Shown in pieces: positions 17,825 to 27,707 of a stretch of DNA of 64,000 nucleotides. The notes beneath the pieces were generated by a model. The model was not told the origin of the DNA and made no database searches. It saw only the letters and a list, made by a program, of their open reading frames with translations. Every line of letters begins with the position of its first letter. Within the stretch, counting starts at the first letter, position 1. The translations under genes were made by a program, and so were the position numbers. This stretch comes from an uncultured Croceitalea sp. (GTDB lineage: Bacteria; Bacteroidota; Bacteroidia; Flavobacteriales; Flavobacteriaceae): the NCBI GenBank assembly GCA_947503285.1, contig CANNDD010000001.1:186001-250000 (forward strand), read 5' to 3'.

Positions 17825-18646
17825 ATGGAAAAAATTACGGATTTACAAGCGCATGTTGATAATGCCATAAAATGGTTTTGGGAAATGTTACCCGATTTGA
17901 TCTTGGCCATCATCCTTCTTTTTGTGGGATTGTGGGTGGTTCGATTTTTAAACAAAATGGTTCGAAGGTTTTTCGAGAAGAAAGATTACGACCAGACCCT
18001 CGAGACGTTCTTGCAAAGTTTTATCAGCATTGCCCTTAAAATCATCTTATTCATTCTTGTGGTAACACAGCTCGGTGTCAAAACCTCATCACTTGTAGCC
18101 ATGTTAGGGGCCGCAGGTTTGGCCATAGGTCTGGCCCTACAAGGTTCGTTGGCAAATTTTGCAGGCGGTGTATTGATATTATTGTTCAAACCTTTTAAGG
18201 TCGGTGACTTCATATCTGCACAGGGTGTGGACGGTACCGTAAAAGAAATCTCCATTTTCAACACCAAACTGAACACTTTCGGCAATCAACTGGCCATCAT
18301 ACCCAATGGTCAACTTTCGAATGGCAATGTTATCAATTTTAACGCAGAACCCATCCGCAGGGATAATTATAAGGTAGGTATAGGTTATGGGTCAAACATT
18401 AAAAAGGCAAAAGATATTCTGCTGCAAATCTGTGCCAATAACGAAAAGATTTTGACCGACCCTATGCCGCAGGTAGTGGTGGACAGTCTTGGAGACAGTT
18501 CGGTTAATCTCTCCCTTAGATGGTGGGCCAAAAATGAAGACTTCTGGGATGCCAAATTTTTTGTGCATGAAGAAACAAAGTCGAGATTTGATGAGGCGGA
18601 AATTGAAATACCTTTCCCGCAACGCGATATACACAACCGCAGCTAA
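17825..18646 (+). CDS. mscS: MscS family mechanosensitive ion channel
   Basis: A 273-residue channel of the small-conductance type that opens under hypo-osmotic stress. Three membrane helices lie in the first about 120 residues; the pore helix is the glycine/alanine-rich GAAGLAIGLALQGSLANF, followed by the beta-domain start FKVGDFI and a C-terminal cytoplasmic domain. Length matches E. coli MscS (286). It overlaps the stop of the convergent tsaB by 4 nt. Confidence 0.94.
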   Translation: MEKITDLQAHVDNAIKWFWEMLPDLILAIILLFVGLWVVRFLNKMVRRFFEKKDYDQTLETFLQSFISIALKIILFILVVTQLGVKTSSLVAMLGAAGLAIGLALQGSLANFAGGVLILLFKPFKVGDFISAQGVDGTVKEISIFNTKLNTFGNQLAIIPNGQLSNGNVINFNAEPIRRDNYKVGIGYGSNIKKAKDILLQICANNEKILTDPMPQVVVDSLGDSSVNLSLRWWAKNEDFWDAKFFVHEETKSRFDEAEIEIPFPQRDIHNRS

Positions 18647-19317
18647 GATTTTTTAGACTGCAAAACAAAATCTTTCAAATAATAAGGTTCAAAGTAAGCA
18701 ACGTCCTCAAAGTTGCCTACTTTGAACTTTTCATAAGAGAGCTTGGCCATTTCATTGGCAGAGGGGATAATCTCCGTTCTAAAATTGAATTTAGGGCTTT
18801 TTACTACTCCCCTACACTTTTCGGCACCATTACCAACTAAGTGAACCTTATCATAAGCCAAAAATTCTTTAAAGGAATCGTCTCCGATTATCTCTGCCCT
18901 AGTCTCACGAAGTTCTTCATGGGCAGCATTAAAAACGCAAGAATATACTTCCATTCTACGTGCATCGAGTACGGGTATAATGATGGTCTTTTCACTAGCG
19001 GTTATCTGATGTGCCATGCTTTTTAGGGTGGCAATGGAAATTAGGGGTAAGTCTAGGGAAAAACACAGTCCTTTGGCCGCAGAAACACCAATTCGAAGTC
19101 CGGTGTACGATCCAGGACCTTTACTTACTGCAATAGCGTCCAAATCCGAAAAATCCAAACGGGCTTTTTTCAAGACTGCGGCTATAAAAACATGTAATTG
19201 TTCTGAATGGGAATAATTGGGTGTATTTTCTTCCATTAGCGCAACTACCGCTCCATCTCTACCTATACTGACGGAACAATTTGTGGTAGCTGTCTCTAAA
19301 TTTAAAATGGTTGCCAT
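18643..19317 (-). CDS. tsaB: tRNA threonylcarbamoyladenosine biosynthesis protein TsaB
   Basis: A 224-residue ASKHA-fold protein (NLETATTNCSVSIG; KGPGSYTGLRIGVSAAKGLCF). TsaB forms a complex with TsaD and TsaE that makes the t6A modification at position 37 of ANN-decoding tRNAs. It is downstream of the efflux operon but separated from it by a strong hairpin, so it likely has its own weak promoter or relies on read-through. Confidence 0.95.
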   Translation of the reverse strand: MATILNLETATTNCSVSIGRDGAVVALMEENTPNYSHSEQLHVFIAAVLKKARLDFSDLDAIAVSKGPGSYTGLRIGVSAAKGLCFSLDLPLISIATLKSMAHQITASEKTIIIPVLDARRMEVYSCVFNAAHEELRETRAEIIGDDSFKEFLAYDKVHLVGNGAEKCRGVVKSPKFNFRTEIIPSANEMAKLSYEKFKVGNFEDVAYFEPYYLKDFVLQSKKS

Positions 19318-19326
19318 ATGGGCGAA

Positions 19327-19362
19327 TATAAAAAGACCCGTTGGATACTACCAACAGGTCTT
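19327..19362 (-). terminator. Terminator at the end of the efflux operon
   Basis: On the minus strand: AAGACC-T-GTTGG, 6-nt loop, CCAAC-G-GGTCTT, then TTTATA. A stem of 11 pairs with one internal mismatch lies 24 nt past the TolC stop and before tsaB. Confidence 0.8.
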
Positions 19363-19385
19363 CATTTGTTTTTAAAAATTAATTC

Positions 19386-20750
19386 TTAATCTAAAGATAG
19401 CGGAATACCGTAAAAGAATTCCAGAATCTTGATTCTAAAGATATAATCATATTTTGCATTGATGAGTGAAGCCTCTGCATTATCCACCCTTGCTTGGGCT
19501 TGACCAAAATCAAAAGCATTCAAGAGACCTGCATCATACCGTTCTTTGGCGTACTCATAGGCCAATCTTCGTGCGTCAACGGTTTTTTGGGCCGCCTCAT
19601 ATGTTTTCGAAGAAGTGGTTACATCTACATGTGCCTGTTGAATGTTGGTCTCCAATGCCAATTTATCTTGCTCTAACTGCAGTTTTGCACGCTCGACACC
19701 AATTTTGGAACGCTTGACGCCATTACGTGTACTCCAACCATTAAAAAGTGGTACGTTCAGTGAAAAACCATAAGCCAATCCATCAAATAGATACAATTGA
19801 TCGGTGAAAGGTATAATTGAAAAATCGGTGGGATTACCATTTGCATCAAAAGCTGTTGGTACAAGGTTCTGATCCGAATATCTGGTATTGTAATTGATAA
19901 ATGCGGAAAGGGTAGGATAATAGGCCCCCTTTGATATCTCGAGATCTTTTTCAGCTAAATCAACCCCAGATTGTGAAAACTTAATATCATTTCTAAACGT
20001 CAAGGCCTTTTCAAAAATCACCTTGGGGGAATTGTTCACAATATCTGACGGCGGAACGTCAAATGATTCATCGGCAATATCAAAATTTTCATAATCGGTA
20101 ATCTGTAATAATTGCGCAAGGTTTATTCGTGATATCAATACCAAACCTTCACCGTTTACGATTTGTTGTTCTTGGGTAGCTGCCGTGGCCTCTATCTCAA
20201 GTAAATCGCCACGAGGCAACACCCCAGACTCTACCAACTCTTTAGTACGGTTCAAATCTTGTTCGGTTACTGCATATTGTGCCTTTGAAACCTTTAATGA
20301 TTCTTTATTTGACAATACTTGAAGGTAAGCAGTCGCCACATTCAATCGAATATCATCTTTTAAATCGTCTAAACGATACTGATTCGATATTGCGTTTAAC
20401 TTAGCCCTTTGAAACTGCTTGATATTTCTAAGCCCGTCAAAAATATTCAATACCGAGGTTACATTACCCGTAAAATTGAGCTGTGTACTCACCGGTTCTT
20501 GTGATGTTGGGTTAAACGAAAGACCAAGGTTCTCAGTGAGCCTGGCATCACCATTTAAAGAGGGTAATAAATTTCCGATAGCGTCAGACTTATCGATTTT
20601 GGCATTTTCAAGATCAAGCTCGAACTGTTCTATTGAAAGGTTATTATCTACCGCATATAAGACACATTCTTCAAGCGTCCACTTTTTCATTTGTGCATTT
20701 GTGATGAATACAGCACAAACCACTACTATTAGGGTGATTTTAAATTTCAT
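19386..20750 (-). CDS. TolC family outer-membrane efflux protein
   Basis: A 454-residue outer-membrane channel: signal peptide to about 19 (FITNAQ), then two outer-membrane efflux-protein repeats of long helices (family pattern AYLQVLSNKESLKVSKAQ in the first half, QQAHVDVTTSSKTYEAAQ in the second). It is the last gene of the efflux operon, 30 nt after the second adaptor. It should form the exit duct for one or both adaptor/permease sets. Confidence 0.93.
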   Translation of the reverse strand: MKFKITLIVVVCAVFITNAQMKKWTLEECVLYAVDNNLSIEQFELDLENAKIDKSDAIGNLLPSLNGDARLTENLGLSFNPTSQEPVSTQLNFTGNVTSVLNIFDGLRNIKQFQRAKLNAISNQYRLDDLKDDIRLNVATAYLQVLSNKESLKVSKAQYAVTEQDLNRTKELVESGVLPRGDLLEIEATAATQEQQIVNGEGLVLISRINLAQLLQITDYENFDIADESFDVPPSDIVNNSPKVIFEKALTFRNDIKFSQSGVDLAEKDLEISKGAYYPTLSAFINYNTRYSDQNLVPTAFDANGNPTDFSIIPFTDQLYLFDGLAYGFSLNVPLFNGWSTRNGVKRSKIGVERAKLQLEQDKLALETNIQQAHVDVTTSSKTYEAAQKTVDARRLAYEYAKERYDAGLLNAFDFGQAQARVDNAEASLINAKYDYIFRIKILEFFYGIPLSLD

Positions 20751-20780
20751 CCGTTTTTTGATTTTTGGTTATTTGATTGA

Positions 20781-21923
20781 TTATTCAGCTGATTCTTCTT
20801 CGCCTTCTTCCTCATCCAAACCTTTCTTGATAGGCTCTGTTTTATTCCATTGTTTCACCTGATCATCTTTTTCGATACCGGAAACAATTTCTACATTGAC
20901 ACCGTCTGAAATGCCGATCTCGATATCCCTTCTTTCAAACTCTTGTTCGCCCGTAGCCACCTCAACATAAGGCTTGTTCGTATTTTTATCAAACTGTAGC
21001 AATGATTCGGAAATGACCATGATACTATCTTTCTTTTCAAGCACCAATGAAGCATTGGCACTATAGCCCGCACGAATCAAAATATCATCTTCAACGACCA
21101 CGTCACCTTCTATTTTAAATTGGACTGCACCAGCCTCCTCAACCCCTTTAGGGGCAATAAACTTCAATTTGGCATCAAACTTTTTGTCATCAATCGCACC
21201 CAGACTAATTTCAAGTGGCATCCCTACTTCCAACTTACCTACCTCACCTTCATCAACCTTACCCTCAAAAATCATCTTGCCCAAATCGGCAATGGAGGCG
21301 ATGGTAGTTCCATCGTTAAAGTTGTTACTTTGAATTACTTGATCACCTTCCTTTACGGGAATCTCAAGAATGGTACCCGATACCGTGGCCCTGATATCGG
21401 TATTCGCCGCCGAAGAACCACCTATAGAGCCCCTGCGGATAATTTGATAATCTGCTTTGGCGTTCTTTAGTTCTTGTTCTGCTTGCTCAAAGGTCAACTT
21501 TTGATTAATGAAGTCTTGGTTAGAGACCACACCTTTGTCATACAAGGTCTTATTTCTATCGTATTCGATTTTGGCGTTGTTCAATGCCAACTCCGCATTG
21601 CGTACACGGCCTTGGGCCTGGTTCAAAGATTGCTCATTGGGTACCACCTTGATAACGGCAATGAGATCACCGGCTTTGATTTGGGTTCCTTCCTCTACGA
21701 AGATCTTATCGATGATACCGGTAATTTGAGGTTTTATGGCAACCTCATCTTCTGGTATGACCTTGCCTGTGGCAACGGTCTTTTTCTCGATGCTTGCAAT
21801 AAATGGTTTGTGTGTTTCATATTCAATGGCAGACTTGCTATTGGATTTCATGAAAAATACCGCGGCCCAGAGTGCCCCTAAGATTAATACCCCTAGACCG
21901 ACCCATTTTAAAATTTTTTTCAT
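20781..21923 (-). CDS. MacA-like periplasmic adaptor (second copy)
   Basis: A 380-residue membrane-fusion protein: N-terminal transmembrane anchor (about 7-26), barrel-sandwich/lipoyl halves (VATGKVIPEDEVAIKPQITG and ISG-type motif around the hairpin), a helical hairpin (about 100-165), a beta-barrel, and an acidic tail rich in EE. It is clearly paralogous to the adaptor at 25257-26369 (shared FEGKVDE.EVGK, GEQEFERRD-like blocks). It links the permeases to the TolC protein downstream. Confidence 0.93.
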   Translation of the reverse strand: MKKILKWVGLGVLILGALWAAVFFMKSNSKSAIEYETHKPFIASIEKKTVATGKVIPEDEVAIKPQITGIIDKIFVEEGTQIKAGDLIAVIKVVPNEQSLNQAQGRVRNAELALNNAKIEYDRNKTLYDKGVVSNQDFINQKLTFEQAEQELKNAKADYQIIRRGSIGGSSAANTDIRATVSGTILEIPVKEGDQVIQSNNFNDGTTIASIADLGKMIFEGKVDEGEVGKLEVGMPLEISLGAIDDKKFDAKLKFIAPKGVEEAGAVQFKIEGDVVVEDDILIRAGYSANASLVLEKKDSIMVISESLLQFDKNTNKPYVEVATGEQEFERRDIEIGISDGVNVEIVSGIEKDDQVKQWNKTEPIKKGLDEEEGEEESAE

Positions 21924-21967
21924 TTTAGTGATTGTTTAGTTATGTGAAAATGGTTTTTTATTTCTAA

Positions 21968-23230
21968 TTATTCTTCCCTCAACGCATCAATAGGTTTGAT
22001 ACTGACCGCCCGTTGCGCGGGAATCAACCCTATCAAAACGCCCAAGATGACCATTAGCAACAAGGATCCTATTACATACGGAATAGGTACTGTTGGGTTG
22101 GTATAAGGAAAATCCCCACCTCGGGTAAACGTATCGATTACCTTCAAGGTCATCGCTCCCGCGATGATACCGATTATTCCTGCCAACATGGTCAAAAACA
22201 AGGATTCAATTATAATTTGGTTTCTAACTTCAGCAGGCGTAGCACCCAATGCCCTTCGAACCCCCAACTCTTTGGTACGTTCCTTTACCGATATCAAAAG
22301 TATATTTCCAATACCTATAACCCCTGCAAGAATTGTAGCAATACCAACAATAAGGGATAAAAAGGTCATACCCTGTGAGAAACCCATGATTTTGTTGAAT
22401 ATTTCACCAAGGTTGAACGAACCGAAAGCCCTTTCATCTTTCGGGTCTACACTGTGGATATTCTTAAGCACGGCTTTGATGTCTTCTTCAACTTTGATTA
22501 CGTCGGCATCATCATAGGCCGCAATGGTAAACCAAGAGACATTATTTCCGGTATTGTACAATTTTCGAAATGTCGCAAAGGGAATGAAGATGTCACTATC
22601 ACTTTCAAAACCGCCTCCAGGTGTAAACTTATGCACCCCTACTACTTGAAAATTGATATTATCAATTTTGATATAGCCCCCAATAGGGTCTTCTTCTTCA
22701 TCAAAAAGCTCTCTCTGCGTACGTTCACCAATAACACAGACTTTTCGGGCTTGTTCAATGTCCGCCTTGTTGATAAAACGACCCCCTTCATAGATTTTCT
22801 TGGTAGCAATCTCGGCGAAATCAGGAAAATCCCCATAGACTGCATAGCTTCCAGATTTTAAACCCCTGGTAATGATTCCCGGACTGGAACCAAAAATACC
22901 TTTGACATTGCGAGGGGCTATGGTCTCGATTTCAGGCACCCTATTATAAAGTACCTCAACATCACTCAACTTCAATTGTATTTGCCGTCCGGTCTTGAAA
23001 CCGGCATAAGGCATGCTTGTACTTTGCCCCCAGGCAAACAGGCTATTTTTTGCGATTGTCTCGAACTGACGCTCAAAACCGTTATCAAGACCTTGAGAGG
23101 CCCCAGATAGACCTATATAAATATAGATTCCGACGAATACCCCTATCATGGTCAAAAAGGTTCGAAGTTTATTCTTTGAGATGGATTGAAAAATCTCTTG
23201 CCATGTATTTCTATCAAATAACTGTCTCAT
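21968..23230 (-). CDS. MacB-like ABC transporter permease (fourth copy)
   Basis: A 420-residue permease with the MacB_PCD plus FtsX layout: one N-terminal membrane helix (RTFLTMIGVFVGIYIYIGL), a large periplasmic domain (about 45-290), and three C-terminal helices with the conserved LISVKERTKELGVRRALGA loop. It lacks an ATPase domain and so depends on the ATP-binding protein at 24457-25161. It begins 1 nt after the neighbouring permease ends. Confidence 0.92.
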   Translation of the reverse strand: MRQLFDRNTWQEIFQSISKNKLRTFLTMIGVFVGIYIYIGLSGASQGLDNGFERQFETIAKNSLFAWGQSTSMPYAGFKTGRQIQLKLSDVEVLYNRVPEIETIAPRNVKGIFGSSPGIITRGLKSGSYAVYGDFPDFAEIATKKIYEGGRFINKADIEQARKVCVIGERTQRELFDEEEDPIGGYIKIDNINFQVVGVHKFTPGGGFESDSDIFIPFATFRKLYNTGNNVSWFTIAAYDDADVIKVEEDIKAVLKNIHSVDPKDERAFGSFNLGEIFNKIMGFSQGMTFLSLIVGIATILAGVIGIGNILLISVKERTKELGVRRALGATPAEVRNQIIIESLFLTMLAGIIGIIAGAMTLKVIDTFTRGGDFPYTNPTVPIPYVIGSLLLMVILGVLIGLIPAQRAVSIKPIDALREE

Positions 23231-23231
23231 A

Positions 23232-24467
23232 TTATTCGTCTCTTAATGCCACAATAGGTTTGATTTTGGCCGCCCTTTTTGCAGGAATATATCCTGCGAT
23301 TGTTCCACAAATAATCAGCAATACCGTCGCAAATATGGCAGTACCGGTTGCTATGTATGGGTTGGTAATAAAATAATCATCCTCTAAGGTCTTGCCCCCT
23401 ATCTGTGATAATACGACCACGCCTATGATCATACCCACAAAACCTGAGATCGTTGTAATGAAAATAGACTCAAAAAGTATGGAGTTTATCACTTTCTTTG
23501 GCGTCGCCCCCAAAGCTTTGCGAATACCTATTTCTTTGGTACGTTCTTTCACCACAAATACCATGATATTACTGATACCTATAATACCTGATATGATGAC
23601 CGCAAAAGCAATTGCCGAAATTATGATTTGCAGTACCCCGGCAAACTGTTGGTTCTGTTTTAGGTTGTCGGCAACATTTCGAATGAATATGCCATTGGGG
23701 TCTTCTGGACTAATAAATTTCTTCTCCCTAAGAAACAAGTCTAGTTTTTTTTCAAAGGCCATCGCACCTGCGTATCCTATCTCTGGTCTAAAGGCCAATA
23801 TGATCTGGTCTATTTTGTCCGTGTTCTTTTCTATGAGCTGTCGGGTGGTGTAGGGTATGTAAATGTTACGCTCTTCATTATCACCCCCATCGTCTTGAAA
23901 AACCCCTATCACCTTAAAATTACTGCCTCCAATATCAATGAACTTGCCGATGGCATTCTCGCCTGAAAACAAATCGCGCTCCACCAATCTACCGATAACG
24001 GCATACTTCGTTTTATTCTTGACATCAAGATTGTTGATGTAGCGCCCTTTCATTATGATGGTCTTTTCGGCAAATAAATGTGCCGGACCCACGGCCCTAG
24101 TATTGTAATTATCGGATTCTTCTTTGTAAGTGACCAGATTGTTTCTTGATATACGAGGCGTGATGTATTCCATCAACATTGCAAAGTTGTCTTCGATATC
24201 GACCAAGTCTTGATTTTCAAACTCTATTTGCCTATTGGCTTTGTAGCCTTTGTAAGGTATTGTGGTCCTACCTCGAAACACGAAGAAGACGTTGGTAGCG
24301 TCATCGCCAAAAAACTTTGCGAATGTATTGTTCAGGCCATTTCCCATCCCAAATAGGGTAACGAAGATGAATATGCCCAAAGCTACCGTAAAACCCGTCA
24401 GAAAAGTACGTAGTTTGTTCTTCTGAATGGTCTCGAATATTTCTTTCCAAGTATCCCTACTGAACAT
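23232..24467 (-). CDS. MacB-like ABC transporter permease (third copy)
   Basis: A 411-residue permease of the MacB_PCD/FtsX type: first helix in [21 protein letters not shown], periplasmic domain about 45-285, and three C-terminal helices with [17 protein letters not shown]. Its start overlaps the end of the ATPase gene by 11 nt, indicating translational coupling. Closest in pattern to the other three permeases in the operon. Confidence 0.92.
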   Translation of the reverse strand: MFSRDTWKEIFETIQKNKLRTFLTGFTVALGIFIFVTLFGMGNGLNNTFAKFFGDDATNVFFVFRGRTTIPYKGYKANRQIEFENQDLVDIEDNFAMLMEYITPRISRNNLVTYKEESDNYNTRAVGPAHLFAEKTIIMKGRYINNLDVKNKTKYAVIGRLVERDLFSGENAIGKFIDIGGSNFKVIGVFQDDGGDNEERNIYIPYTTRQLIEKNTDKIDQIILAFRPEIGYAGAMAFEKKLDLFLREKKFISPEDPNGIFIRNVADNLKQNQQFAGVLQIIISAIAFAVIISGIIGISNIMVFVVKERTKEIGIRKALGATPKKVINSILFESIFITTISGFVGMIIGVVVLSQIGGKTLEDDYFITNPYIATGTAIFATVLLIICGTIAGYIPAKRAAKIKPIVALRDE

Positions 24468-25161
24468 ATTGGGCAGCTCTAACTTGTTCTACTTTTTTAT
24501 CTTCAACGATGACCCCATCTTTTAAATGGATTACCCTTTTACACATTTCGGCGATATCGGGCTCGTGGGTTACCACTAAAATCGTATTACCCTCATCGTT
24601 GATTTTCTGTATTAAGTCCATCACCTCATACGAGGTTTTGCTATCCAAGGCACCTGTTGGCTCATCGGCCAATAATACCTTGGGTTCTGCTGCCATTGCC
24701 CTTGCGATAGCGACCCGTTGTTTTTGTCCACCAGAAAGTTCACTGGGCAAGTGTGTCGCCCATTCCTTCAAACCGACCCTATCAAGATATTCGATGGCCT
24801 TTTCTTGACGTTCCTTTCTCGGAACACGCTGATAATACAAGGGCAATGCAACGTTTTCCATCGCACTTTTGTAATTGATTAGATTGAAGGATTGAAATAC
24901 GAAACCAAGAAATTTATTTCGGTATTGCGCCGCTTTCGTTTCCGTAAGGTTCTTGATAGGCACGCTATCTAACGTATACTCGCCTGAATCGGCTTCATCA
25001 AGCATACCCAGAATATTCAGAAGGGTAGATTTTCCGGAACCTGATGATCCCATTATGGCAACAAGTTCACCTGATTCACAAGAAAAATTGATTCCCTTTA
25101 AAACGTGAAGTGAATTACTTCCCATTTTATAGGATTTATGAAGATCTTTGATTTCTATCAT
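24457..25161 (-). CDS. ABC transporter ATP-binding protein (MacB/LolD-like)
   Basis: A 234-residue nucleotide-binding subunit with Walker [11 protein letters not shown]-loop FQSFNL, signature LSGGQKQRV, Walker [13 protein letters not shown] and H-loop VTHE. It is the only ATPase in an operon with four permeases and so presumably energises all of them. A 95-nt gap with a small inverted repeat (AGTCC / GGACT, 25190-25206) separates it from the upstream adaptor gene, which could hold an internal promoter or a processing site. Confidence 0.95.
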   Translation of the reverse strand: MIEIKDLHKSYKMGSNSLHVLKGINFSCESGELVAIMGSSGSGKSTLLNILGMLDEADSGEYTLDSVPIKNLTETKAAQYRNKFLGFVFQSFNLINYKSAMENVALPLYYQRVPRKERQEKAIEYLDRVGLKEWATHLPSELSGGQKQRVAIARAMAAEPKVLLADEPTGALDSKTSYEVMDLIQKINDEGNTILVVTHEPDIAEMCKRVIHLKDGVIVEDKKVEQVRAAQYVQ

Positions 25162-25256
25162 GATTGGTTTGTTAGCTATAAGACTTTTCAGTCCGACAAT
25201 AGGACTTACAAGTTGTTAAATTGTTACAAGAATTTTTAAAAAGTTTTGTTAAATGA

Positions 25257-26369
25257 TCAATTACCATTTTCTTCAGGCTCCACACTGTTCCAAACTTTGA
25301 TTTTATCGGCATTTGAAACACCTGACCTCACCTCTACATATATACCGTCACTGACACCCAATTCGACATCCTTTCTCTCGAATTCTTGTTCCGATACCTC
25401 TACTTCAACGAAGGGTTTTTTCGTTTCATCGTCAAATTGCACCAAGGCTTCCTTTAGTGCCAATACACTATCCGCCCTTGCCAATATTATAGAGGCGTTT
25501 GCACTTAAGCCTGCTCGTATGAACGTAGTATCTTGTTTTTTTAAGGTTCCCTTGATTTCAAATTGAATGGCCCCATTTTCTTCTTTACCCTTAGGGGCGA
25601 TATAATCCAATATGGCATCAAAAACTTGATTTTCAATTGCACCGACCGTGATTTCAAGGGGCAGGTCTTCTTTGATCTTACCTACTTCAGATTCGTCTAC
25701 CTTACCCTCGAAAATCATTTTTTCAACGTCGGCAATGGCCGCTATCGTAGTTCCCTCGTTAAAATTATTGCTTTCAATGACCTGATTGCCTACTTCAACC
25801 GGAACTTCAAGTACCATTCCACTGACCGTGGAGCGGATTAGGTTGTTCGCTGCATTCCTAAAACCGTCAGTGGTACCCGTATTCACGATATCAAAACGTT
25901 TGTTAGCTGCCCTATAGGCCTGCTTTGCTTGATCATAGGTCACCTGTGCCCTTTCTAGGTCAGCTTGGGATATCACACCTTTGTTGAAAATGGACAGCTG
26001 TCTTTCATAATTCCTTTTTTGGTCGTCTAAATTGATTTTAGCGTCTTCAATGGCATTACGTGCGTCATTCAGGGCATTTAAATTTGGCACCACTTTGATC
26101 TTTGCCAATAAATCGCCTGATTTCACATAATCCCCACCTTCAACATAAACTTCTTCAATAACCCCAGAAATGTTTGGTTTGATCAGCACTTCTTCAAGGG
26201 GCAAAATACTTCCAGTAGCTACCGTCTTCTTAATGATCGTTTGCTTGGATGGCACTTCGGTCTCATAAACAACAGGGTCTTCTGCGTTCTTTTGATATAG
26301 ATAATACATTGCCCCACCAAAGCTGAGCACAATGAGCAATAAAATAATAATGGTTACTGATTTTTTCAT
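25257..26369 (-). CDS. MacA-like periplasmic adaptor (first copy)
   Basis: A 370-residue membrane-fusion protein: N-terminal anchor (about 5-25), lipoyl/barrel-sandwich domain (VATGSILPLEEVLIKPNISG), a helical hairpin (about 95-160), and beta-barrel and membrane-proximal domains. Paralogous to the adaptor at 20781-21923 through most of its length. It lies between the two upstream permeases and the ATPase. Confidence 0.93.
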   Translation of the reverse strand: MKKSVTIIILLLIVLSFGGAMYYLYQKNAEDPVVYETEVPSKQTIIKKTVATGSILPLEEVLIKPNISGVIEEVYVEGGDYVKSGDLLAKIKVVPNLNALNDARNAIEDAKINLDDQKRNYERQLSIFNKGVISQADLERAQVTYDQAKQAYRAANKRFDIVNTGTTDGFRNAANNLIRSTVSGMVLEVPVEVGNQVIESNNFNEGTTIAAIADVEKMIFEGKVDESEVGKIKEDLPLEITVGAIENQVFDAILDYIAPKGKEENGAIQFEIKGTLKKQDTTFIRAGLSANASIILARADSVLALKEALVQFDDETKKPFVEVEVSEQEFERKDVELGVSDGIYVEVRSGVSNADKIKVWNSVEPEENGN

Positions 26370-26445
26370 TCTTGATTGATTTAATATTTTGGAACATTGG
26401 TTCCAAGGTTTTGTAATTGATACCCCTTGATTGACCTTGATTTAT

Positions 26446-27705
26446 TCATTCTGTTCTTAAAGCATCTATCGGCCTTACTTTTATAGCACTTTGCGCGGGT
26501 ATAAAACCAGCCAACAAACCTGACACTATCAATATCACCAAGGCCAACGTGACCACCCCGATACCAACGCTTGGGTTCATAAACATATCGACTGGCCCCA
26601 CACTGTCCAACAGTGTATTGATGCCATATATAAACAAGGATCCGATGATAATACCCATCATACCAGAAATAATGGTCAAAAAAATCGATTCCATAAGAAT
26701 CTGTTTTTTTATCGACCATGGATTTTCACCCAATGCCCTTCTTATCCCAATTTCCTTGGTACGTTCCTTCACAACGATGAGCATGATATTACTAATGCCG
26801 ATAACACCTGAGATCAATACCAACGTTCCAACGATAATTGCAATCCATCGCATAGCACTAAAAAGGGTCTCTACACGATTATATTGCTTGAATAAATCAA
26901 AAAAACCAATGGCCCTTTCATCATCAGGATGTACTTTTCGACTTTGCTTTACCGTGCTGATGATCTTATCGGTCAAAGTACTGATAGACTTACCGTCTTT
27001 AGCTGTAAGTGCCATCCAACCGACATTATCAGCCCTATTGAATGCTTGTGAGAACGAAGTGAATGGTGCATATATCTGACGCTCGCTATCTTGGTTACCC
27101 CCATTACTTGTTTTCTCTTTGTACGTACCGACGACCATAAAATTCACACCTGAAATCTTCAGGTAAGTACCTAGAACCTCTTCATCATCTTCATAAAGGT
27201 CTTTTCGTATGCCATCACCAATGACGACTACTTTTCGTTTTTCTTTAATGTCATTATGGTTTATGAACCGTCCCTTTGCCACATACATCGGATTTTGCAT
27301 GATGATCTCTGGGTAATCGCCAAATATCCTATAAGAACCACTTTCAGTGCCATAGATGACATTATCCACACCACTGGCGGACCTCAAACTGTTTCTTGGG
27401 GAGATAATTTTAAGCTCCGGTACTTTTTGACGTATCAAATCAACATCCTCCAACTTAAAATTAAAGCTTCTTCCCTCTGGTAATCCCTGATAGGCCATTG
27501 TGGTACTCTGGGTCCACATGAACATGGTATTCGTGGCGACCCCATTAAAATCTTGTTTAATTCCATTTTCAAGACCTTTACCGGCTGAAAGTAGGATAAT
27601 CAGGATCAGAATACCCCAGAACACCCCAAAAGCGGTCAACAAGGTTCTGAACCAGTTGCTGGTCAATACCTCTAAAATTTCTTTCCAACGATCTCTATTG
27701 AACAT
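26446..27705 (-). CDS. MacB-like ABC transporter permease (second copy)
   Basis: A 419-residue MacB_PCD/FtsX permease: first helix RTLLTAFGVFWGILILIILLSAG, periplasmic domain about 45-285, and C-terminal helices with [16 protein letters not shown]. It begins 2 nt after the previous permease gene ends. No ATPase domain of its own. Confidence 0.92.
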   Translation of the reverse strand: MFNRDRWKEILEVLTSNWFRTLLTAFGVFWGILILIILLSAGKGLENGIKQDFNGVATNTMFMWTQSTTMAYQGLPEGRSFNFKLEDVDLIRQKVPELKIISPRNSLRSASGVDNVIYGTESGSYRIFGDYPEIIMQNPMYVAKGRFINHNDIKEKRKVVVIGDGIRKDLYEDDEEVLGTYLKISGVNFMVVGTYKEKTSNGGNQDSERQIYAPFTSFSQAFNRADNVGWMALTAKDGKSISTLTDKIISTVKQSRKVHPDDERAIGFFDLFKQYNRVETLFSAMRWIAIIVGTLVLISGVIGISNIMLIVVKERTKEIGIRRALGENPWSIKKQILMESIFLTIISGMMGIIIGSLFIYGINTLLDSVGPVDMFMNPSVGIGVVTLALVILIVSGLLAGFIPAQSAIKVRPIDALRTE

Positions 27706-27707
27706 AA

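Noticed and set aside
18643-18646. Possible frameshift or error where mscS and tsaB overlap.
   Set aside because: A 4-nt stop-codon overlap of convergent genes is common and both proteins have normal lengths.
26381-26719. A 112-residue open frame on the minus strand within the second permease region.
   Set aside because: It overlaps the permease in another frame and resembles no protein; a shadow of real coding sequence.
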